The notes below the pieces were generated by a model that saw only the letters and a list, made by a program, of their open reading frames with translations, did no database searches and was not told the origin of the DNA. Positions 32,781-44,554 of a stretch of 64,000 nt of DNA are shown here, piece after piece. Position 1 is the stretch's first letter; every line of letters starts with the position of its first letter. Made by a program: the position numbers and the translations under genes. This stretch comes from Anomaloglossus baeobatrachus. Its lineage: Eukaryota; Chordata; Amphibia; Anura; Aromobatidae. The stretch covers positions 68,195,198-68,259,197 of the forward strand of contig NC_134357.1 of NCBI RefSeq assembly GCF_048569485.1. The letters run 5' to 3'.

Positions 32781-34072
32781 ATCTCACATACACCACATGT
32801 CCAGATAAGGTACTAAAATGTTAAAATTCTATTTACTGGTGACTACTGGTGTATAGTTTTATTTCCCCTCTACTTTGTCACCTATTGTAGCCATAGGTGA
32901 CAGGGAAATATGGTGAGAGATGGCCTGGCTATTACAGCTATTTTCACATGTTGCATTTTTGCTGCTTTTTCATGAGTTTTTTCATGAGTTTTATATAAAT
33001 GAAAAGATGGCTTTTACAGTAACATCAAAAGCTAGGATATTTAAAAAAATAATCTACATAATTGTTTTTTTTCCTGACAGAAATAAAAAATTGCTGCGCT
33101 TTTTAAAGAAACACCATGTCAACTGTTTCAGCTTTTCTTCAGCTTCTTTTTGAAGTGTTTTTTTTCAAAATTGAAAGCAATCTTCAAGTTCAAAAATGCT
33201 ACTTGTGAATATGATTTATGGGGTGCTGGAGGCTTTTTTTTCTCCTTTTTTAATTTTGCTTATATACAAGTCATTATACAGGAGAGAATGTTTCTTAACA
33301 TTTTTCCTGTAAAATCAATTTTATTTTAGTTTTTCCATATCTTATTGTCAGTCCGTAACAGTGTTGGAATACTCTTACAACATTGCTCCCAGCAGAGACA
33401 TTGGAATCAGAAATGGGTCCAGGCATCTTCCCCATGCTGTTCCCCTTCCATTTTAGCGCTGTTTCCATCAATGTCAGTGATTTTCTAGCCTCCCCTTCCC
33501 CCAGCCCTCCTATTAGGGTCCTAATGAAAAATTCTCGAGATTCCCAATGACTTCCATTATATTCGTTACTCAAGTTGAGCCCATCCAAGCAACCAACCTA
33601 TTCAATTAGAGTATCAGGCACTCAGACATTTTAGTGCTCACTCTTACTCATCAATAATTATTACGTGTATATAAAGGTGTCCTGAATAGGGATGAACGCG
33701 GATTAGGCAAAATTTATATTCATGCAGATTTTTACAGCAAATTTGATTCGAGAAATTATTCTCCCTGAATTGAATGTCTCTTATTATACTCTGAGGTATA
33801 TAAACCCCTGGGCAGAATATATGTAATATCATATTACTAATACGCAAAAAAATAGAAAAATATATTCATCTTACCACTCACCTCTGCAGCTCATCTGCTC
33901 GTCTCCATCACCTGTCTGGTCCACATCACATCTTCTTTTCTTTGTCACCCAGCCCTAAACCTCCGGGAATCTTCACACTGGGCCGGGACTTTGTGTTAAT
34001 GATGAGGTCCAGATATTCATTGCTTGACGGCAAAGAGAAGAATATGCAATGAGGATCAGATGGAGGATGATA

Positions 34073-34378
34073 ATTAGAGTTGAGCGGGGACCTAACTATT
34101 CATACTCACTATACTCATAACGAGTACTTTCTAATACTTGCGTATTCGTTCCAAATAGCATGTGCAATGCAAGTCAATGGGGAAAACCTCACAAAGTAAC
34201 GAGTAATTCGGCACAATTCGCTACTCGCATGAATAGTGCGGCATTCGGGTTACTCGCTACATTGCGAATATTCCCCATTGACTTGCACTGCACACACTAT
34301 TCGGAACAAATATGTATTAGACAGTACTGGTTATGAGTATAGCGAGTACGAATAGTTAGGTACCTGCTCAACTCTAAT
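34073..34378. mobile_element. Palindromic short element (agagttgagcgg ends)
   Basis: The left end attagagttgagcggggacc and the right end ggtacctgctcaactctaat are inverted repeats, and pairing continues far inward (aactattcatactcactata against its complement region). It is nearly a full hairpin of about 300 bp. The two outer bases at each side read at/at. No coding content. Confidence 0.75.
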
Positions 34379-35040
34379 GATAATAAATGATGAGCGGTAA
34401 AATGAGTATAATTATATTTTTTAATCTCATAATGGTACATTGTGATACAAAGATCTGTTTTTTTATATTTTTTATTTGATGATTGTTTTTCTTGCTTTCT
34501 TTCGTTTACTCTTTTAAACTGTTAACCATTCAGAATAAATAATATGTTATATTTCTTTTGTAGTTTATTAGCCTCCCTAATTAACAATTTAGTAGTAAAG
34601 GAATGTATACTTTAAAGGGGTTGTCTCCCTACTTGGACAACCCCTACTCATTCCCCTTGTTCACCCCATAAAAATAAATAAGTCTATACTCACCAAAGGT
34701 GCGGGTGCAGTTGCAGCAATGTGTGAAGCCGTGTTCCCGAGGCCACCATGAGCAGGAAGTCCACCCAGTGCTCACATCCTATGCAAATGTCCAAAGGCGG
34801 GGAAACAAACGTTGGGTGCTGTTTGGTTGCAGAACTCACGTGTCATAACAATATCATGTGGGCCCTGGACACATGTCTTCTTCAGACATTACTGGAACCG
34901 CAGCCGACGAAGGTGAGTATTGGCGTATTTGTTTTTATGGGAGCGAACAAGTGGAATGAGTAAGGGTTGTCCAAGTAGTGGACATCCTCATTAAGCAGTA
35001 TTTTATTATGAACAGACTTGTGTTTTCAATATAAAGTAAT
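34379..35040. other. Intron sequence with repeat fragments
   Basis: Contains a fragment starting aaggggttgtctccctactt (34,615) with a related inverted end near 34,965-34,990 (gggttgtccaagtagtggac), so it is probably another short inverted-repeat element. No gene. Confidence 0.45.
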
Positions 35041-35079
35041 ATATTTTATTTCTTTTTTCTCTTTTCTTTATGTCTCTAG

Positions 35080-35094
35080 AATTAATGACCACTA
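35080..35094 (+). CDS. 15-nt microexon candidate (most diverged)
   Basis: Acceptor tgtctctag, exon aattaatgaccacta, donor gtaatt. Phase 1 on both sides, reading E-L-M-T-T. The intron on both sides resembles that of the copies at 35,719, 36,275 and 38,899. The last base is A rather than the usual G and the donor is weaker, so it may be skipped. Confidence 0.45.
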
Positions 35095-35718
35095 GTAATT
35101 GCAACAGAGTGGAGTGCAAATTTTTTTCTAATTTTTTTATTGAAGTCACCTCTTACTATTTCCGAACAATAATATCATATTCTAGTTATAATAATAACAT
35201 CCTCTTCCATATAGCAGCTGTCCCTGAAATTTTGCCTCGGGATCACATAAGTTATAAATATTACAGATATTTATAGCACGTTTTTCACTCATTAAGAGCA
35301 TTATGTGTATGGGCCCATTTAAAGCATTTGCCCCAATTGAATTACACGTGTTAGTATACTATATAATATAAAATTCTAATATTAGTTATTACAATTGCAA
35401 TTTAGTTTTAGTTACTACTCCACTATGTTACTGAATTTTATTCTGCACATATTTTTTACGACCTAATTTTTGAGTGTTAATATACTTTTAGTAAAAAATT
35501 GCACCTTATTCCTACCTGTTATGTATGTTTAATGTCACCAAAGGGTATATGTTTGCCATATCTTAGTTGGATATCACACAACTGGTATTCAAGCCTTGAT
35601 AAATTAAAATATAGTTTTTGGGAACGATGTGCTATAGAAGTCTAAAAGAAGAGTGTGTAATGTAAATACCGTATAATGTAATATATTTTTTTCCTTATCT
35701 CTCCTTTTATGTCTCCAG

Positions 35719-35733
35719 CTTCATCAACCCCTG
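35719..35733 (+). CDS. 15-nt microexon (linker)
   Basis: Acceptor tatgtctccag, exon cttcatcaacccctg, donor gtaagt. Phase 1 on both sides, adding A-S-S-T-P. It lies in unit S1. Confidence 0.7.
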
Positions 35734-36274
35734 GTAAGTTCCACTAAGTGGACTGCAATTAATGTGAATGATTTTCTTTTTTCAAAATTAATTAATGTGA
35801 ATGATTTTTTTTTCAAAATTCCCAAAAAATGAAGTTATCTTCTATCTAAGGGGTAGAGGGGAGCTCGTTGATTGCTGGAAGTGGGCCATTTGGATGTCTA
35901 ACAATCCCAGGAATGGGGCTATATAATATAAAATTCTAATATTATTAGTTAATTACAATTGTAATTTATTTTTAGTTAATACTCCAATATGTTACTGAAT
36001 TTTAGCCTGCACATATATTTTTACTACCTGTTTTTTAAGTGTTGATTTACTTTTAGTAAAAAAATGTCAATCTATTCATTCTTGTTATGTATGTTTGTTG
36101 TCACCAAAGGGTATATGTTTGCCATATGTTAGTTGGATACCACTCAATTGGTAATTTTGATAAATTAAAATATAGATTTTAGGGATGATGTGCTATAGAA
36201 GTCTAGAAATAAAGAGGAGTGTGTAATGTAAATATAATATATTTTTTCCCTATCTCTCCTTTTTATGGCTCCAG

Positions 36275-36289
36275 TTTCACCCACCACTG
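36275..36289 (+). CDS. 15-nt microexon (linker)
   Basis: Acceptor atggctccag, exon tttcacccaccactg, donor gtaagt. Phase 1 on both sides, adding V-S-P-T-T. It lies in unit S2. Confidence 0.7.
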
Positions 36290-36747
36290 GTAAGTGCCAC
36301 TAAGTGGAATGCAATTAATGTGAATATTTTTTTTCAAAATATTTTATTGAGGTGATATTTTGCTACACAAAGTATAGAAAAGTGATTCCCAAAAGATTAC
36401 GGGAGATTACGGGAGCTCGCTGATCTCTGGAAGTCAAACCACATGAATGTCTAACAATCTATAGAATGGAGCTTTATATCCCTGATAACAGGGCTCTGAA
36501 TGAAACTGTGTCCTAAATTGAAGCAGAGATGCACATGTGTGACCTTTGCTTCATTCATAGTATATGAGTCTGCCAAGCACAGTGCTCAACTACTGCCTTC
36601 AGTCCCATAGGCAAATAGCTGAGCAGTATACTCAGCCATCCCATAGTGTAACACTTTACACATCTGCTGAGTCCTGTTCTTGGAGTTCCAGAACCCTGTT
36701 CTCAGGTTTGTGAAATCATATAATTGTGGCCTACATGTGTGCAGAAT

Positions 36748-37542
36748 CCCTTAAAGGGAATCTGCCAACAGGTTTTTGCTAGTTAAACTGAGTGCAGAAT
36801 TAGGTAGGAGCTGAGATTTTGATTTCAGCGATATGTCTCTTATTAAGCTGTGTGTTGTTTCAATACAATAAGTGTTTTGCAAGCGGGACATTATCACTAT
36901 AGGAGTACAGCTTCTGTTTTTAAAGATGAGCGGATTGTTAAAGATGAGCGGACCCGTTGAGGTCTGGATTCTGTAGGTTCAGCCGGACTTTAAATAAAGT
37001 TCTGTACTGCACCTGGATTTGACCCGTAGCTCATTGAAAGTCATTGATTGGGCAGTTCGGCTCTCCGCCCACATACAGCCAGTCATAAACAGATCACTTG
37101 CAGGGGAGGGCGGGCAGATTTTTTCTTTTGTATACACTACATCTGATAGCGCAACCCTTATTATACCTCCAGTGCGAGCCATTCAAATACTGCATGCAGC
37201 TCGCACTGGGCCGAACACCGATCATACCTGAGCACAGCATTGCTCATTGAAGCATACGTAAAGCACCCAAACTCTGAACTCAAATACTAATCTTTTTGTA
37301 AAGTCTGTATTCAGTACAAAGGTCCGCTCATCTCTACTCATTGTCAATATACCTTGTACACAAAGAGCTATGGTGTGGGTGGGAGTAGCTTTCTGACCTC
37401 TGGAACATACGACATCTAAAACTTGTGTAACAATTGCTGCACCTAGTAAACTAAGTGACACATCTCTGGAACCAGGAATCTCTTCCTACAATATGCTTCT
37501 CAGATGAGACAGCAAAAATCTGGTGACAGATTTCCTTTAACA
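36748..37542. mobile_element. AAAGGGAATC-type element with a nested gatgagcgg element
   Basis: Outer element from aaagggaatctgccaacagg to ggtgacagatttccttta. Nested inside is an element from about 36,923 (aagatgagcgga) to 37,338 (tccgctcatct), with clear inverted ends. Both families recur elsewhere in the window. Unit S3 holds the same nested pair at 40,538-41,853, so the nesting predates the unit duplication. Confidence 0.65.
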
Positions 37543-37586
37543 GGAGCAAAAGAGAATTTACTGAGCTGATGTTTTCAAATCTAATA

Positions 37587-38488
37587 CAAGGGGCTGCTGA
37601 TAAGTCTTTGGCTTTGTGATCTTTTTTTGTTTATATGGTAATGAATGTCACATCACATGACATGTGTGTCTAATTTATGTTTTCAAAATTTTGTGTTTGT
37701 TGCTTATGGCAACAGTGTTCTACGCATGCTGGAAAACAAAATGTCAAAGTCTAATGCAATATTCACAGCAACTGAGAGCAGAGGAGTGATAAAATTCTTG
37801 TTTCTGCAAGGAAAGTTCGCAAAGGATATTCATCGTGATATGTCGCAGACATTGGGGAATCAATGCCCTTCATATTCCACAGTTAAGAACTGAGTTGCCA
37901 AATTTAAAATGGGCACCAATGATGAGGAACATCCTGGACGACCGAGAGTGGTGGATATTTCAGCAAGACAATGATCCAAAACACCGCTCCAAATCTACTC
38001 AGGCATTCATGCAGAGGAACAATTACAATGTTCTGGAATAGCCATCCCCGTCCCCAGACCTGAATATCATTGAAAATCTATGGGATGATTTGAAGCGTGC
38101 TGTCCATGCTCGGCGACCATCAAACTTAACTGAACTGGAATTGTTTTGTAAACAGGAATGGTCAAATATACCTTCATCCAGGATCCAGGAACTCATTAAA
38201 AGCTACAGGAAGCAACTAGAGGCTGTTATTTTTGCAAAAGGAGGATCTACAAAATATTAATGTCACTTTTATGTTGAGGTGCCCATACTTTTGCACCGGT
38301 CAAATTTTGTTTAAATGCGGATTGCACATTTTCTGTTAGTACAATAAACCTCATTTCAATCCAGAAATATTACTCAGTCCATCAGTTATTAGATATATGA
38401 AACTGAAATAGCTGTTGCAAAAACCCAAATTGTTATAAAGAAAAAAGGTTAACATTAATAGGGGTGCCCAAACTATTTAATATGACTG
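37587..38488 (+). mobile_element. Chimeric mariner/Tc1 transposon copy
   Basis: The left part (from caaggggctgctgataagtc) encodes a mariner-type N-terminal HTH region: GVIKFLFLQGKFAKDIHRDM and PSYSTVKN, then with a TGA in place of Trp, VAKFKMG. From about 37,950 the coding switches to a Tc1-type catalytic C-terminus: [32 protein letters not shown] and ending FAKGGSTKY. The right end reads ggggtgcccaaactatttaatatgactg, split here as ggggtgcccaaacta then tttaatatgactg, which is Tc1-like, with TA on both outer sides. The first catalytic Asp region is missing, and a TAG stops the C-terminal frame after NNYNVLE. It is inactive. Confidence 0.75.
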
Positions 38489-38898
38489 TATATGGGCCCA
38501 TTTAAAGCATTTGCCCCAATTGGATTACACATGTTAGTATACTATATAATATAAATTTCTAATATTAGTAATTACAATTGCAATTTAGTTTTAGTTACTA
38601 CTCCAATATGTTACTGAATTTTATTCTGCACATATTTTTACAACCTAATTTTTGAGTGATTTACTTTTAGTAAAAAATGGCAACTTATTCCTACCTGTTA
38701 TGTATGTTTAATGTCACCAAAGGGTATATGTTTGCCATATGTTAGTTGGATATCACACAATTGGTATTCAGGCCTTGATAAATTAAAATATACAGTTTGG
38801 GAATGATGTGCTATAGAAGTCTAGAAATAAAGAAGAGTGTGTAATGTAATTATAATGTAATATATTTTTTTTCCTTATCTCTCCTTTTATGTCTCCAG

Positions 38899-38913
38899 CC
38901 TCATCGCTCACTG
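38899..38913 (+). CDS. 15-nt microexon (linker)
   Basis: Acceptor tatgtctccag, exon cctcatcgctcactg, donor gtaagt. Phase 1 on both sides, adding A-S-S-L-T. It lies in unit S3. Confidence 0.7.
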
Positions 38914-39289
38914 GTAAGTGCCACTTAGTGGAATGCAATTAATGTGAATGACTTTTTTTTTTTCAAAATTAATTAATGTGAATGATTTTTTTTCAAAATT
39001 CCCAAAAAATGAAGTTTTCTTCTTTCTAAGGGGTAGAGGGGAGCTCGTTGATCACTGGAAGTTAGACCTTTGGATGTCTAACAATCCCAGGAATGGGGCT
39101 TTATATCCCTGATAACAGGGCTCTGAAACTGTGTCCTAAATTGGAGCGGAGATGATACACATGCACAACCTTTGATTCAGTCATAATCTATGGGTCTGTC
39201 AAGCACTGTGCTCAACTATTTCCCCTCAGTCCCTTAGACAAATAGCTGATCAGTGTGCTCAACAGTCCCATAGTGTCATGCTTTACACA

Positions 39290-39950
39290 TGGCGGACGCA
39301 CTCAGACCAATAGATGACTGACGCACAACAAAAACACACCTCAGCAACACCACAAACAAGGGAGACACTGGGAATACAATAACAATGATGGGCCCTGGTA
39401 CTAGTGAGAGGGTAGAAGGAACACCTCCTGTCCTTATCAGGTGCTGTACACTGCACTCCTAGCCAGACCCCATAAAGGTTCCTCAGCTGTTACCAAGCAG
39501 GAATACCTGAAGCCCTGAAAAATACCTACTACAGTCCTGGCTAAGGAGGGGGACAGTAACGTACATTTGACCCAGTGCTGTACTAAGACACCAAGAGTGT
39601 AGGTGAGACAAGCAGGGGAGAGGATATGATTTCGGGATTAATCCATAGCAGGTCCTTCCACCAAGGTGGCCAGAATACAAATGGTTTTGTATAATCAGCA
39701 AAGATTGCTGAGAAACCCTGCTACTTAAACACAAAGGGGTGTGGCTACAAAGCAGCTGCAGCTGACCTGCACTGCTGGAAAGCTGCTAGCAGCAAAACTG
39801 ACATTAACTGTTTCAGCACCAAGAAAAATGAAACAACATTTAAATGAAGAGTCCCAGATGGAGAAGAGACGCTCCAGTCCTAAAGTTAAACTTCAATGCT
39901 GGAGAGGAGAAATGGGGTTAATGCTGCACTGCTGCCAAAGTAATAGACTA
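39290..39950. other. Inserted repeat sequence in S3
   Basis: Absent from S2, so inserted. It has cggacgcactcagaccaata near its start and no coding content. Family unknown. Confidence 0.4.
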
Positions 39951-40170
39951 TTGATTTAATCAATTCTTCTTTATTTTACAGGTCTACGCATTTCAGAGGT
40001 CAGAGCATCCTTCATCAGGACAAAGGAAAAAAAACATTGTTGATCTTTCCTATGTCCTGATGAAGGAGGCTCTGACCTCTGAAGTGTGTAAACCTGTAAA
40101 ATAAAGAAGAATTGATTAGATCAACAGTCTATTACTTTGGCAGCAGCGTGGTATTAACCCTGTTTTCCCT
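39950..40170. mobile_element. Fold-back element with hammerhead-like motifs
   Basis: The arms gattaatcaattcttctttattttacagg-type sequence and its complement (ending aaataaagaagaattgatta) enclose two divergent copies of gtcctgatgaagga. On the minus strand, 39,982-40,019 reads ctgatga, an imperfect hairpin, then gaaatgcgtagacc. On the + strand, about 40,054-40,095 reads ctgatga, hairpin, gaagtgtgtaaacc. The GAAA box is altered in the second. Looks like two Penelope-like 3' ends placed head to head. Confidence 0.55.
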
Positions 40171-40609
40171 CTCCAGCATAAGTTTAACCCATGTGGGGCA
40201 GCAGCAGCCGCCATTACCTCAGGTTTGCATAGGGTTGTAATTTACACAACCTATTAAGGTGAGTGTCTCTTTATGTACATCGCTCTATAATATCTGGTAA
40301 GAGCCTATTGGCGCTCTTTTCCCATCAGCTTTCATCCAGTTCTAAAGTTGTCACTAGTCTACTAACATAGGGAGACAACTATGACACATAGACAATGAGT
40401 GGAATGGAAGATGAGCATGTACACCTCCAGTCCATTCAGGACACATCTGCTGAATCCTATTCTTGGAGCTTCAAAACTCTGTTCTCATGTTTGTAACATT
40501 ATACAATCATCGTCTACATGCACCGTATGCAGAATCCCTTAAAGGAAATCTGCCAGCACGTTTTTACTATTTAAGCTGAGTGCAGAAATAGGTATATAAC
40601 AGGATGGCT

Positions 40610-40925
40610 GAGAGAGAACCGGGTTAAATGCTGCGCTAGAAAACCACAATTCCGATGGATAAAGTGAAATCCTTTCCTTTATTGGCACAAGTCTACACGT
40701 TTCGAAGGCATACCGCCTTCTTCATCAGGACAAAACAGTACAAGAAAAGAACAGCAGTTCTTTTCTTGTACTGTTTTGTCCGTTGCTGTTCTTTTCTTGT
40801 ACTGTTTTGTCCTGATGAAGAAGGAAAGGATTTCACTTTATCCATCGGAATTGTGGTTTTCTAGCGCAGCATTTAACCCGGTTCTCTCTCAGCCATCCTG
40901 TTATCTACTATTTCTGCATCGGGGC
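40610..40925. mobile_element. Fold-back element carrying a well-formed hammerhead-like motif
   Basis: Outer arms are near-perfect inverted repeats: gaaccgggttaaatgctgcg at 40,617 and its complement cgcagcatttaacccggttc at 40,864. Between them the left half holds gtctacacgtttcgaaggca and ttcatcagga, while the right half repeats part of this with a deletion. About 320 bp in total and non-coding. Confidence 0.75.
40690..40735 (-). ncRNA. Hammerhead ribozyme-like motif
   Basis: On the minus strand: ctgatga (40,722-40,728), a perfect 6-bp helix II (gaaggc-ggtat-gccttc), gaaac (40,699-40,703), then gtgta and gac. This matches the hammerhead core CUGANGA / GAAA with a minimal helix III (C, 2-nt loop, GUA). 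The gac after the putative cleavage site can pair with the gtc before ctgatga. Minimal hammerheads of this type are reported from Penelope-like elements. Activity cannot be judged from sequence, and helix I is short. Confidence 0.55.
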
Positions 40926-41999
40926 TGCTGCTGACCACTGCTGCATAATCTGCCTATATGCTTGCATAGGAGTTGTGCCTGTCACAACTGAAACAGGTGA
41001 GTGCCTGTCTTTACATGTATATTCCCTCATCCATCAGATAAGACCCTATTTCTGCGCTTGTTTCTTCCACAGTTTATTCTCCTGATCAGAAATAGGTATA
41101 GGCTGAGACTTTAATTTCAGTAATATGTCTTTTATTAGGCTGTGAGTTGTTGTTTCAATATAATAAATGTTTGAGAAGCAGCACATTAACACTATAGGAC
41201 TATAGTTCCTGAGTATCTGGATCCAACCATATCATCAGCACTAATAAGCAGCTCATTGTTAGAGATGAGAAGCATTTCGAGTTCTGTGGGTTTAGCTAAG
41301 ATAAAGTTCAGTTATGGACTTGAACGTTACCTGAACCTCATTGGAAGTCACTGATTGGGCAGTTTGGGTCTCCGCCTACATACAGCCAGTCAAAAATAGA
41401 GCACTTCCGGGGGAGGGTGGAGTTTTTTCATTTTTTACTTTTGTTTGTACACACCACATCTGACAACTCTGATTTTTACCCGCAGTGCGAGCCCTTCAAA
41501 CATTGCAAATGTCTCTCACTGGTCTGAACACCGAGCGTACCCAAGTAGACCGCTACTCACTTGAGTGGTTTGCATATGTAAAGCACTCGAACTCTGAACT
41601 TGAACACTGTTTTTTTTGTAAAGCCTGTGTTTAGTACAAACAGTGAACTATAAAGTTTGGGTCTGATCATCATTACTCATTGTCAATATACAGTGTACAC
41701 AGAGAACTGTGATGTGGGCATGGTTAGTTTTCTGAGCTCTGCATCATACTACATCTAAAACTCTGAGTGACACATTGCTGGAATAAGGGTCTCTCTTCCT
41801 AAATTATGCCGCTCCCAGAAGAGTTAGCAAAAACCTGTCCCTTTAATAGGCCCAAAAGAGGACTTACCAAGCTGATGTAAAATCTAAACTCAAAAGGATC
41901 CGGTCTTTAAATTTTAACTTCTCAATCCTTATCTCATCAAAAACCATATGTTGGAGGAGAATCAGGAGGCTCAGTGCACAGGAGATGGTTGTATATGTG

Positions 42000-42510
42000 G
42001 CGTCCCGGAAGCTCAGGTCACCACAGGGTACTGCACCCCACTTAGGGTGTGGTGCTGATCATGAATCTGAAAGGAGGTCAGTACCGGTTTCATCATCCAC
42101 AACCACATACACAAATGGGTTGCCCGTTACCTACTGGGGACTGGGCCAGGGTCGGGTATAAAAGGGGTTTCCAACCGTGTGGCATTTACAGGATGCCATC
42201 CCAACAGGGGCCCCAATCCACTGGCTTAGAACCTGGGTAGGGGGAGGAGCGGCCACAAGGGGAGTTAGGAGTTACACATGCAGTTTTCAGTTTTCAGGGA
42301 GTTCTCCAGCAGGAGTGACAGCATGCAGACATCTTTCCCAGTAGCTCCTGTGGGACATAGGAGTTTTATGGTCGTTGAGGAGATAATGTGTCAGTTCTTC
42401 AGGGGCCAGCACTGTTCAGGGTGCAGCACCCTAGGGTGGTGTAATTCTACACTGCATCACCATATTCTCCTGGACGAAGAGGTTCCAAGCTTCTTCGACC
42501 AGCCAAGTTT
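42000..42510. other. Intron with a possible LTR fragment
   Basis: The stretch ggcgtcccggaagctcaggt (42,000) to about 42,440 has the GC-rich look of Gypsy LTRs, but no ends, target duplication or internal region were identified. No exon seen. Confidence 0.3.
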
Positions 42511-42511
42511 C

Positions 42512-43121
42512 CAGAGCCACTTCTGTTGTTTTGCATCAGTCAAAATCCGTCGCCTTGAGGAATTACAGTATTCTGCAAAATATTTTGCAGGAATTCGTTT
42601 TTTCCCCATAGACTTGTATTAACGATGGATTGCGACAGATTGCCTTGGGTTACATATGCCTCGCGACGGATCAGTCGTGGAATGACTGACTGTTGAGTGG
42701 CATGAACACACAATGTACCATTTTTTGGGGTGGCAAAAAAACGCACTCCGCAGGATTCCATCGCAATCCGTCAAGAGTTATACTGGCTGTCTATGGTGCA
42801 GGATTCTGCAGTAATCCGTCACATGACGGAATCCAGTGCTGGATTCCGACATGTTCTACTGAGCATGCCCAGCATGTTTGGCACACCCATTGGGCTGTCC
42901 CAAACACAAACGGATCACGACGGGTCCGTCAAAAAACGGACACAGAGCGGATGTTACAGACGTGATGGATCAGCTTTTTTTTACAGGATTCCTGTGAACG
43001 AAATCCTGTGAAATAACATATCCGTTGCATCAGTTGACATCTAACAAACTACGGATCCGTCGTTGCGTCGCAACGACGGACCTGATGGATTTAAAGCAAC
43101 AGAAGTGTGAATGTAGCCTAA
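42512..43121. mobile_element. Short inverted-repeat element rich in acggatccg words
   Basis: The left end ccacttctgttgttttgcat and the right end (gcaacagaagtgtgaatgta) are imperfect inverted repeats, and the interior is full of cggat/atccg words. Non-coding. hAT-like by look only. Confidence 0.5.
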
Positions 43122-43775
43122 CAGTGCACCAAGCTCATGGCCACACCAAGTCTCTATTGAAGCCTCCTTATTTGTATTTAAATTAAGAGTATGTGTTGTG
43201 TATATGCTGTAGATTTTTAATGCTTTTTGAGAAATCTGCATCAAAATCTGCATGCCTATCCTTATGCCAGCAAAGCCTATGAGATTTTGGAAGTGCTGTG
43301 TGCATGGTGCTTTTTTTTTTTCTTGTAGATGTGGTGCAGATTTTGGTGTAGAAAAAAATCTGTAGCATATCAATTGTTTTTGCTGTGTTTGTTTTAGTTC
43401 TTCCAGCCCTTGACTTCATAAAAAAGCATGGAAAAAAAACGCAACAACACTACACCAAAAAAGCATGCATTTTTTGGTGCATTTTTCTGCTAGAAGGTGC
43501 AGAATTCATGCAGAAATTTTCTGACCCAAATCTGCAGCGTGTGCACATACCCTAAAGGTTATTTTCTCAGGTCCTGCACCAGTAACTAGCCCAGTGCTAG
43601 TATAATTTTTCATAGCAGTTAACCCCCTATATCACTGTATAGCTCATTTACAATGCATTTTGGGGATGACATTTTGTGTAAATCATTGCATGATGTGGGT
43701 GCCCTTGAAGAAATTCATGATTGAAGTTTTATTTTATGTACTTTCATATATCAAGTATTTATATATAGTGCCTTG
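43122..43775. other. Unclassified repeat-derived intron sequence
   Basis: Includes aatctgcagcgtgtgcacat accctaaagg near 43,531-43,558, which looks like one end of a short inverted-repeat element. The matching end is not evident. No gene. Confidence 0.35.
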
Positions 43776-43869
43776 AAAAATATTTTCATACCCCGTAACT
43801 TTTTCCACATATTTTCACATTTCACCCACAAACTCAAATGTATTTTATTGGGATTGTATGTGATATAGC

Positions 43870-44006
43870 AACACATGATATCCATACAATGCATGGTACA
43901 AACGTGCAGTGCATGATACACACAACGTATGACGCACACACAATGCATGACACAGAATGCATAACATACATAAACATTGCCTGACTCCCAGATAATGCAT
44001 TACAAA
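43870..44006. repeat. Simple repeat of atgcatgacacaca words, split into three parts by insertions
   Basis: Diverged copies of aatgcatg(a/g)(c/t)acacac. The same tract continues at 48,363-48,465 and 49,330-49,420. It was therefore one repeat tract cut by the hAT-type element (44,007-48,354) and by the sequence at about 48,466-49,330. Confidence 0.65.
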
Positions 44007-44554
44007 CAGGGGCGTAACTACAGTCGTTGCAGAGGTCGTCACTGCGACCAGGCCCGGCAGCTTATGGGCCCGCGGCCGCCCGGCAGATCAGCAGCCAGCT
44101 CCTTTCTGTGAGAGGAGCTGTGCTGATCTAGGGAAGACCATGCGGCCACTATATGACCGGGTGCCACCACCGCCGCTGACATCGGGCCCCCCTGCCCAGT
44201 GTCAGTGGAGGCGGCAGCACCGGACCCCACTCCCCCGTCATCGCGCACAGGAACAATGAAGCGTGGAGCGGCCAGTGCAGCTCCACACTCCATCATTTTA
44301 CCCCTGTGCCTGCGTGGTAATGTCACTAATATGCATCGGCTGTGCTCAGAGCACAGAGTGCAGGACGGGAGGAGGCAGACGGCAGCAGCAGGGGAACGGA
44401 GGAGAGCTGGGAACAGAGGAGAGCTGAGGACGTAGGAGAGCTGAGGACAGAGCAGCGCTGGAACGAGGAGAGAGGTAAGAAGAACTTGTTGGGTTTTTTT
44501 TTACTTTTTATTAAATCAGTGTGTATACGGTGGCCAGAGGCCATGGGGGACTGC

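Larger units (their letters stand above)
30940..33655. mobile_element. Composite non-autonomous element (gtgatgtgtaagtgtgctcg ends)
   Basis: The left end (30,941 on, gtgatgtgtaagtgtgctcg) and right end (about 33,637-33,655, agtgctcactcttactcatc) are imperfect inverted repeats. Inside are a tandem repeat (31,970-32,780) and another inserted short element (31,283-31,836). No transposase is seen. The boundaries are approximate. Confidence 0.4.
35300..38488 (+). repeat. Tandemly duplicated microexon units S1 and S2
   Basis: S1 (about 35,310-35,900) and S2 (about 35,925-37,586, followed by an inserted mariner/Tc1 chimera) share the intron blocks ttactgaattttattctgca, tcaccaaagggtatatgttt, ttgataaattaaaatatag, the microexon with flanks, and the downstream wording ggggagctcgttgat. 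A third copy, S3, runs from 38,490. The repeat is an exon-intron unit, so its amplification adds linker exons. Confidence 0.75.
38490..41880 (+). repeat. Third microexon unit, S3, enlarged by insertions
   Basis: Repeats S1/S2 from tatgggcccatttaaagcat through the microexon at 38,899. It then continues to match S2 (36,460-37,560) in blocks at 39,070-39,290, 40,430-40,600 and 41,090-41,880. The gaps are filled by fold-back elements and other insertions. Confidence 0.7.

Noticed and set aside
43860-44006. CRISPR-like spaced repeats (atgcatgacacaca)
   Set aside because: Units are variable and directly adjacent without spacers, in a vertebrate genome. It is a simple repeat.
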